In this document: piece after piece, positions 15,092-20,064 of the stretch
Position numbering within the stretch: position 1 is the first letter of the stretch
Layout: every line of letters begins with the position of its first letter
Source: Armatimonadota bacterium
GTDB taxonomy: Bacteria; Armatimonadota; Armatimonadia; Armatimonadales; Armatimonadaceae
Length of the DNA: 20,064 nt
Direction of reading: 5' to 3'
Assembly: GCA_014381035.1 (NCBI GenBank)
Contig: JACMIS010000300.1
Coordinates: forward strand, 1-20,064
The notes under the pieces: model-generated
What the model was told of the DNA's origin: nothing
What the model saw: only the letters and a program-made list of their open reading frames with translations
Database searches by the model: none
Position numbers and translations under genes: made by a program

Positions 15092-16198
15092 TCAGAACAT
15101 GCTCGGGGTTCCGCCGCCGATGTCGCTTGCTTTCCCCACTGTGTAGGGGATGCCCAGATGTTCATAGGCACCGCGCAACGCGACTCGCCCTCGCGGGGTG
15201 CGGTTCAGAAAGCCCATCGCCATCAAATACGGCTCGTGAACATCTTCCAGTGTATCGCGTTCTTCGCGAAGTGTCGCCGCGAGGGTCTCCATGCCGACCG
15301 GTCCGCCGTCGAACGTTTCGATGATCGTTCGCAGAAGACGGCGGTCGAAGTCATCCAACCCGGAGTTGTCCACCCCCTGCATCAGGAGCGAGGCGTCGGC
15401 GACTTCGCGGGTGATGATGCCGTCGGCGCGAACCTGGGCGTAGTCGCGAACCCGCTTGAGAAGGCGGTTCGCGATACGCGGCGTTCCGCGCGACCGTAGC
15501 GCGATCTCGTTCGCCCCGCTCGGCTCGATTTCTACTTTCAAAATATCGGCGGACCGCGTAATAATCCGGGTCAGGTCGTCTGCCGTGTAAAACTCGAACG
15601 ACTGCACGATGCCGAAGCGGTCGCGGAGCGGGTTTGTGAGCAGACCGGGGCGCGTCGTCGCGCCGATCAGCGTGAACGGTTGCAGGGGAACCTTTACCGT
15701 GCGTGCCGACGGACCCTGCCCGATGACCATGTCCATCTCGCGGTCCTCCATCGCCGGGTAGAGAAACTCCTCGGCGAGGCGGTTCAAACGGTGGATCTCG
15801 TCAATAAAAAGAACGGCGTTTGCTTCGAGGTTGGTTAAAATGGCTACCAGATCGCCGGGACGTTCAATCGCCGGTCCCGACGTAGAACGGAAGCCCGCGC
15901 CCATTTCGTTGGCGATCACGTTGGCGAGCGAGGTTTTTCCCAGTCCCGGGGGACCGTGCAACAGAATATGGTCCAACGGTTCTTCACGAAGTTTGGCGGC
16001 GGCAAGCGCGATACCCAGGTTTTCCTTGATCTTTGATTGACCGATGTACTCGACAAGACGTTTCGGGCGTAGCGACCCCTCGTCCGCGTCGGCGTTGCTA
16101 TCGAAGCCGCCGCCGACGAGCCGCCCGTTGTTACCGCCACCATTGTTACTGCCACCGCCCGAGGTGTCATGGCGTAAGGGAGAAGATTGTATCGGCAT
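15092..16198 (-). CDS. ruvB: Holliday junction branch migration ATPase RuvB
   Basis: The protein has 368 residues, longer than usual by about 20-30 because of an N-terminal extension rich in Gly, Asn and Ser (residues 12-31). The AAA+ core has [12 protein letters not shown] (43-54), Walker A GPPGLGKT (82-89), Walker [10 protein letters not shown] (130-138), sensor 1 GATTRPG (179-185) and the arginine finger in PLRDRFG (R192). The small helical lid and the C-terminal winged helix ([11 protein letters not shown]) that contacts DNA are intact. With RuvA it forms the motor that moves Holliday junctions during recombinational repair. It lies 70 bp after ruvA in the same direction and seems to have its own promoter at 16249-16280. 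Translation probably starts at the ATG at 16198. Confidence 0.97.
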   Translation of the reverse strand: MPIQSSPLRHDTSGGGSNNGGGNNGRLVGGGFDSNADADEGSLRPKRLVEYIGQSKIKENLGIALAAAKLREEPLDHILLHGPPGLGKTSLANVIANEMGAGFRSTSGPAIERPGDLVAILTNLEANAVLFIDEIHRLNRLAEEFLYPAMEDREMDMVIGQGPSARTVKVPLQPFTLIGATTRPGLLTNPLRDRFGIVQSFEFYTADDLTRIITRSADILKVEIEPSGANEIALRSRGTPRIANRLLKRVRDYAQVRADGIITREVADASLLMQGVDNSGLDDFDRRLLRTIIETFDGGPVGMETLAATLREERDTLEDVHEPYLMAMGFLNRTPRGRVALRGAYEHLGIPYTVGKASDIGGGTPSMF

Positions 16199-16248
16199 AT
16201 TCGCTGTCCAAGTTCTGCGCGTATTCGCACAAACGCATATTTGCCGGG

Positions 16249-16280
16249 ATTATATCACATACGATGCGTCACTTGGTCAA
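16249..16280 (-). promoter_or_regulatory. Extended -10 promoter for ruvB
   Basis: On the minus strand TGATATAAT (TATAAT at 16254-16249, preceded by TGn) lies just after the ruvA stop. TTGACC, inside the last ruvA codons at 16280-16275, is 20 bp upstream, a long spacing that an extended -10 box can tolerate. The predicted leader before ruvB is about 44 nt. Confidence 0.45.
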
Positions 16281-16916
16281 GCGATTGAGCGCGGCACGGA
16301 GCAGGTCGGCGAATTTTGGGAGGGGCGCACCGGCTCCCGCGTCGGCACTCTTCTCGGCGAGAGCGGCATCCGTCGCCCGTGTCGCCTCCGCTTTGTTGTA
16401 GCCCAGATTCATCAGGGCGGAGGTCACATCGTCGAGAAGCTCGGCTTTATCGTCGCGCTTCGCCTTCACCCGGGCGGACTCTACCAGCTTATCCACGACG
16501 CGTTCAAACCCGAGTGCCGCCATCTTCTCCTTCAGTTCCAACACCATGCGTTGCGCCGTTTTCGGACCGATCCCCGGAATGCGGGTGATGGAACGTATAT
16601 CGTCCGTCGCGACCGCCTGGGCGATCTGTTGTGCAGTCATGGAGGACAAGCAGGCGAGACCGGCTTTCGGCCCCACGCCGGTCACGCTCAAAAGCAACTC
16701 AAAAACCCGCTGATCGGTTTCGTCGCTGAACCCGTAGAGCGACATATCGTCCTCGCGCACGATCATCTGGATAAACAGCGTTACCGGGGAACCGTCTTCC
16801 GGGAGCGATTCTACCACCGAGACCGGAACAAAAACCTTGTATCCGACCCCGCTCACATCCAGAATAACGTAACCAGCAGCGGATTTAGCGACAACGCCGC
16901 GAAGTAATGCGATCAT
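16269..16916 (-). CDS. ruvA: Holliday junction DNA helicase subunit RuvA
   Basis: The protein has 215 residues from the ATG at 16916. This start is chosen because RuvA proteins begin with MI-x-x-LRG; a GTG/ATG reading that starts earlier adds 15 residues not typical of the family. Domain I (OB fold, 1-63) contains GYVILDVSGVGYKV. Domain II has the two helix-hairpin-helix motifs, LLSVTGVGPKAGL and ITRIPGIGPKTAQRM, which bind the junction backbone. Domain III (about 165-215, SALMNLGYNKAEATRA) contacts RuvB. RuvA tetramers hold the four-way junction for the RuvB motors. The SIS gene ends 75 bp upstream, with a long hairpin in between, so ruvA may start its own transcript; TACAAT upstream is a weak -10 candidate. 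No ruvC is seen nearby. Confidence 0.96.
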   Translation of the reverse strand: MIALLRGVVAKSAAGYVILDVSGVGYKVFVPVSVVESLPEDGSPVTLFIQMIVREDDMSLYGFSDETDQRVFELLLSVTGVGPKAGLACLSSMTAQQIAQAVATDDIRSITRIPGIGPKTAQRMVLELKEKMAALGFERVVDKLVESARVKAKRDDKAELLDDVTSALMNLGYNKAEATRATDAALAEKSADAGAGAPLPKFADLLRAALNRLTK

Positions 16917-16951
16917 AAAAAGCCTGCCGTATTGTATCGTGCCGTTACGGG

Positions 16952-16981
16952 GATGTTCCATCTACCGGCGGATGGAACATC
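16952..16981 (-). terminator. Long perfect hairpin after the SIS gene
   Basis: GATGTTCCATC pairs with GATGGAACATC (11 bp, 8-nt loop) starting 11 bp after the stop of the SIS gene. No T-tract follows on the minus strand. It may end or stabilise the upstream mRNA, or separate it from ruvA. Confidence 0.5.
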
Positions 16982-16991
16982 GCGGACGTGA

Positions 16992-18017
16992 CTACCGCGT
17001 TATCGTCACTTTCGACAAGCCACGCGGATTGTCCGGGTCCAGTCCCCGCGCCAGGGTCAGATAGTAGGCGAGAAGTTGCGCGGGCAAAATATCCACGATG
17101 GGCGACAGTAGTTCATCGCTGGGAGAGACCAGCGGTATATCCGCCCCGATCTCTGGCGAGAGATGGATCACCCGTGCGTTCCGCTCCGCAAGCTTGGTCG
17201 CCAGTTCGGTCATGCCTTCCGCCGATTTGCCCGCCGGGGCAAACAGCAGGCAGGGTGTCCGACCTGCGACCGATGCGATGGGTCCATGAAGCAAGTCCGC
17301 CGAAGAAAAGGCTTGCGTCGTCGTGCCGGATGTTTCCGCGATCTTCAAGCTCGCTTCAATGGCGGTGGCGAAATGCGGTCCCCGTGCCACGGTCAACATT
17401 TTCTCGGCATGAAACAGGGTTTTGGCAAGCGCGGGGATGGTCGGCTCCGCGACGGAAAGTGCGGATTCCGCGACTTCCGGAATATGCTTCAACCCGCTCG
17501 TGAAATCCGCGTTCTCACTCCACTCGGCGGCGATCAGCGCGAAAATCGCCAGTGTCGTCGTGTACGTTTTTGTCGCCGCGACCGCGTATTCCTGACCGGC
17601 GCGGCAGGGGAGCAGATGCTCGGCGGTTTGCGCCAGTTTCGACCCTTCGGTGTTGGTAATCGCCGCCGTCAATGCCCCGGCTTTTCGCGCCGCGCTGACG
17701 ACTTCACAGATATCCTCGCCCGCGCCTGACTGCGAAACGCCGATGACCAGGGCGTTTTTGTAGTTGACCGTGCCCCCGTACAGTGTGTGTACACTCGGGG
17801 CGGTGAGCATGACCGGGATGCCACATAATATCTGCAACAGATATTTGGCGTAAATCGCCGCGTTATCTGAAGTGCCGCGAGCCGCGAGTGCGACGTAACG
17901 AATGTCGGCACTTTTAATCGCGCTCACCAGCGTACGCACCTCCGGAAGGCTTTCGGTCAGGACGCGGGCGATGGCGGCGGGTTGTTCAAAGATTTCACTG
18001 TATAAAACGGAAGTCAT
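16992..18017 (-). CDS. Double-SIS aminosugar-phosphate isomerase/deaminase (GlmS C-terminal-like, NagB-II/AgaS type)
   Basis: The protein has 341 residues and two SIS domains (about 35-165 and 195-330) with no glutaminase domain. Visible marks are EIFEQPAAIARVL at the N-terminus, ALAARGTSDNAAIYAKYLL, the phosphosugar-binding GVSQSGAGED, ATKTYTTTLAIFALIA and the C-terminal DPDNPRGLSKVT signature. These match the isomerase half of GlmS and stand-alone homologues that deaminate or isomerise glucosamine-6-phosphate or related sugars (NagB-II, AgaS). The exact substrate cannot be fixed by sequence. It lies 119 bp after the epimerase, in the same direction. The start at 18017 has a good Shine-Dalgarno site (AAGGAAA). 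A role in aminosugar use, for instance for envelope sugars or catabolism, is inferred. Confidence 0.88.
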   Translation of the reverse strand: MTSVLYSEIFEQPAAIARVLTESLPEVRTLVSAIKSADIRYVALAARGTSDNAAIYAKYLLQILCGIPVMLTAPSVHTLYGGTVNYKNALVIGVSQSGAGEDICEVVSAARKAGALTAAITNTEGSKLAQTAEHLLPCRAGQEYAVAATKTYTTTLAIFALIAAEWSENADFTSGLKHIPEVAESALSVAEPTIPALAKTLFHAEKMLTVARGPHFATAIEASLKIAETSGTTTQAFSSADLLHGPIASVAGRTPCLLFAPAGKSAEGMTELATKLAERNARVIHLSPEIGADIPLVSPSDELLSPIVDILPAQLLAYYLTLARGLDPDNPRGLSKVTITR

Positions 18018-18136
18018 TAGGGTTTCCTTCGGGGGATACTGGCGAGAGACTCGGTGCGGATGACGTAATCCTTAATGGGCCGTGAATGCGAGCGGCGAAT
18101 ATATATCTGCTATTGCCACCGCCCTATCATCCGCGT

Positions 18137-19207
18137 TTAATTTCCGGCGTGCCGCTCCTGGGTGGCGGCGACCATCTCGGCGAGTGTTTTCTTCAGGTCG
18201 TAGGTGTACGCCCAATCGGGAAAGTCACTCTGGAACTTGCGAACATCGGACACATACCAGATATGGTCTCCGGCACGGTTATCGTCGGAAAGCGTGTAGG
18301 ACAGTTTGTTGCCAGTCATCTCTTCGACCATGGTGATTGCTTCCAGCATGGAGACATTGCAATGACGTGAGCCACCCATGTTGTAAACCTCGCCCGGCTT
18401 CGGGTTCTGGTAGAAATGCCAGAAAGCGTTCACCAGATCGTAGGAATGGATGTTGTCACGCACCTGTTTCCCCTTGTAACCGAAGATCGTGTAAGGTTTT
18501 CCGGTGACGATGCATTTGATCAGGTACGCCAGAAATCCGTGCAGTTCCGCGCCGCTATGCGCGGGACCGGTCAGGCATCCGCCCCGGAAGGTACCGGTTT
18601 TCATTCCGAAATACCGTCCATACTCCTGCGTCAGTATATCGGCGGCGACTTTGCTCGCCCCGAACAGGCTATGCTTGCTGCGGTCTATCGTCATCGTTTC
18701 GTCGATGCCGTACTGCGCAAACGGGTGCGTCGGGTCGCATTCCCAGCGCGTCGGGGTTTCGATGAGCGGGAGATAGTTGGGCGTATCGCCGTAAACCTTG
18801 TTCGTAGACGTAAACAGGAAAACTGCGTCTGGCGCGTATTTGCGCGTCGCCTCTAAAAGTACCATCGTGCCATTCGCGTTCACCGTGAAGTCCGTGATCG
18901 GTTCGCGGGCTGCCCAGTCGTGCGAGGGTTGCGCGGCGGTGTGAACGACGAGTGCGATATTGTTGCCGTACTCTGCGAACAGTGCGTTGATCCCGGCTTC
19001 GTCTCGGATGTCTATGGCGCGGTGAGAAAAGTGGGGGAGCGAGGATTTTAGTTTCTGGGTGTTCCATTCCGTCGAAGCGTCGTCGCCGAAGAAATAGCGA
19101 CGCATATCATTATCTACTCCGACGACATCGAGACCTTTGGAATGAAGAAATTTAACGGTTTCACTACCGATAAGACCGGACGACCCGGTGACAATGGCAA
19201 CAGACAT
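18137..19207 (-). CDS. NAD-dependent sugar epimerase of the CDP-paratose/tyvelose 2-epimerase family
   Basis: The protein has 356 residues and an extended SDR fold. The N-terminus has the NAD-binding GSSGLIGS (8-15), then [22 protein letters not shown] and the active-site strand [10 protein letters not shown]. At the usual YxxxK site it reads FGASK, keeping the Lys but with Phe for Tyr. Further family marks are [40 protein letters not shown] (key part [12 protein letters not shown]) and [14 protein letters not shown]. Known members convert CDP-paratose to CDP-tyvelose for O-antigen; close relatives without the classical Tyr have untested substrates, so the exact reaction is open. No paratose-pathway genes are nearby. 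A -10 box upstream suggests its own promoter. Confidence 0.88.
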   Translation of the reverse strand: MSVAIVTGSSGLIGSETVKFLHSKGLDVVGVDNDMRRYFFGDDASTEWNTQKLKSSLPHFSHRAIDIRDEAGINALFAEYGNNIALVVHTAAQPSHDWAAREPITDFTVNANGTMVLLEATRKYAPDAVFLFTSTNKVYGDTPNYLPLIETPTRWECDPTHPFAQYGIDETMTIDRSKHSLFGASKVAADILTQEYGRYFGMKTGTFRGGCLTGPAHSGAELHGFLAYLIKCIVTGKPYTIFGYKGKQVRDNIHSYDLVNAFWHFYQNPKPGEVYNMGGSRHCNVSMLEAITMVEEMTGNKLSYTLSDDNRAGDHIWYVSDVRKFQSDFPDWAYTYDLKKTLAEMVAATQERHAGN

Positions 19208-19261
19208 AAAAAAATACCTTTTCGTGCGGGGTGGCGCAACAGAATGTAATCTTACGCCAGC

Positions 19262-19267
19262 ATTATA
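19262..19267 (-). promoter_or_regulatory. -10 box for the sugar epimerase gene
   Basis: TATAAT on the minus strand, in TTTATAATG, lies 55 bp before the ATG at 19207. No good -35 box is seen at 16-18 bp. The predicted leader is about 48 nt, with AAAAGG as a weak ribosome-binding site. Confidence 0.4.
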
Positions 19268-19332
19268 AACGGTTCAATCGTAACGCGCCATGCCCGGCTG
19301 TCTTTCGGAGGGGGCAGCGGGATGCAAGCAGG

Positions 19333-20064
19333 TTACGTGAGCGGCAATAAGGAATGGAACGCCCGACCGATCGAAGCGATTAGCGGTGAATTCGGTTCCA
19401 AAACGGTATGGCGTACCAGCGTGGTTTCCAACCCGGTTTCCTGAAGCGATTGTTGGATGATCGCCGCTCCCGCATCTTCCGGCGGCGAAAAATGGAGCGC
19501 GGCGGCGATAGCGCGGCTAACGTACACTGGTTCGACGCCGTGCTGTTCGCAGAACAAAGCGGCTCCGACAAGACGCTCGTTCCGGCTCAGTTTCCGCAAC
19601 GGGTCTCGGGCGACGCGCAGAACCGTGTCCTTGAGATACGGGTTGCGGAAACGGGTCAAAAGGTCCCCGGTGAACGCTTCCAGTGCGCGGGTCGCGAAGA
19701 CCGGTGTTTGCCGGTATTCGCTTCGCCGGAACGCGGAGCATACTTCCGACCAGAAGCCGTGTAGTTCCTCTACCAGTGCTTCGTCGTCGGCGCATTCGCG
19801 GATCGTTTCGTAGCCGTACCGATAGCCGTGGTAGGCAAGTGTAGCATGGCCCGCATTGTGCAAAAACAGCTTGCGGAGTTCGTAGGCGTGGAACTGTGCG
19901 CCGGGCACGGGTACCAGTCCGGGGATGTTCGGACCGCCGCCGGGCCATTGGGATGCATTGAACGGTAATTCGTGGAACGGTTCCGCGGAAACGGTCAGAG
20001 GGTCTGTCTCGTGGGACCGAGTCCCCGGCACCATACGCCCGATGACGGTTTCCGTCGCGTAAAC
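19333..20064 (-). CDS. Mannitol-1-phosphate 5-dehydrogenase-type polyol dehydrogenase, C-terminal part (5' end outside window)
   Basis: The frame is open from the right edge to the stop at 19333, giving 243 residues. An internal ATG at 20034 is not taken as the start because the reading (VYATETVIGRMVP) continues family-like sequence upstream. The polyol-specific long-chain dehydrogenase signature K-x4-N-x2-H is intact as KLFLHNAGH (codons near 19848-19872), followed by AYHGYRYGYETIRE, as in MtlD. The NAD-binding Rossmann domain would lie outside the window. These enzymes interconvert fructose-6-phosphate and mannitol-1-phosphate, or related uronate/polyol pairs. The precise substrate is uncertain. 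It is followed, 125 bp later, by the sugar epimerase gene with its own promoter. Confidence 0.8.
   Translation of the reverse strand, partial: VYATETVIGRMVPGTRSHETDPLTVSAEPFHELPFNASQWPGGGPNIPGLVPVPGAQFHAYELRKLFLHNAGHATLAYHGYRYGYETIRECADDEALVEELHGFWSEVCSAFRRSEYRQTPVFATRALEAFTGDLLTRFRNPYLKDTVLRVARDPLRKLSRNERLVGAALFCEQHGVEPVYVSRAIAAALHFSPPEDAGAAIIQQSLQETGLETTLVRHTVLEPNSPLIASIGRAFHSLLPLT

Noticed and set aside
18056..18134. 8-bp inverted pair GCGGATGA / TCATCCGC in the epimerase-SIS gap
   Set aside because: The arms are 63 bp apart with no T-tract or promoter context; this is likely chance.

Overview
The window reads as ordinary chromosomal DNA of a GC-rich, diderm (outer-membrane-bearing) bacterium. 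An Armatimonadota-like lineage is my best guess, with modest confidence. The reasons are the pairing of csaB with a DUF5693 membrane protein, an outer-membrane-type protein with an SprA-like module and a Pro-Ser linker, a lipobox lipoprotein, and several large secreted or TPR proteins without close familiar relatives. No rRNA, tRNA, insertion sequence, prophage gene or CRISPR array was seen. Intergenic -10 boxes are close to the TATAAT consensus.

Layout. (1) 1-5140, minus strand: an operon-like run of DUF5693 membrane protein, csaB (polysaccharide pyruvyl transferase, joined by a GTGA stop/start overlap) and, 26 bp later, a large exported beta-rich protein that runs off the left edge. This looks like a cell-envelope locus: pyruvylated wall polymer is the known anchor for SLH-domain proteins. 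(2) 5141-6497: a divergent regulatory region, then greA with a strong promoter and a hairpin-rich leader, then a lone beta subunit of a class I fumarase/tartrate-dehydratase-type hydro-lyase. (3) 6837-11384, plus strand: a compact set of a 1060-residue secreted protein with a degenerate gluzincin motif and a FlgD-like C-terminus, a polyglycine lipoprotein with three carboxypeptidase-regulatory-like folds, and a small protein with four CxxC pairs. I recognise no system that matches this set. (4) 11385-11701: an AT-rich gap between convergent genes, with a strong hairpin and an irregular array of a decamer (consensus ATTCRRTTGT).

(5) 11702-14795, minus strand: two overlapping genes for TPR proteins. 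The first carries an N-terminal zinc ribbon and a membrane helix, the second a signal-like segment and a Pro-rich linker. (6) 15092-16916: ruvA and ruvB (Holliday-junction branch migration), with an apparent own promoter for ruvB inside the end of ruvA. (7) 16992-20064: sugar metabolism and envelope genes, namely a double-SIS aminosugar isomerase/deaminase, a CDP-paratose/tyvelose-2-epimerase-like SDR enzyme, and the C-terminal part of a mannitol-1-phosphate dehydrogenase-type enzyme that runs off the right edge.

The best candidates for something undescribed are the secreted/lipoprotein/zinc cassette (6837-11384), the zinc-ribbon/TPR pair (11702-14795), the csaB-coupled outer-membrane protein, and two regulatory structures: the palindrome over the csaB-operon -10 box and the greA leader.
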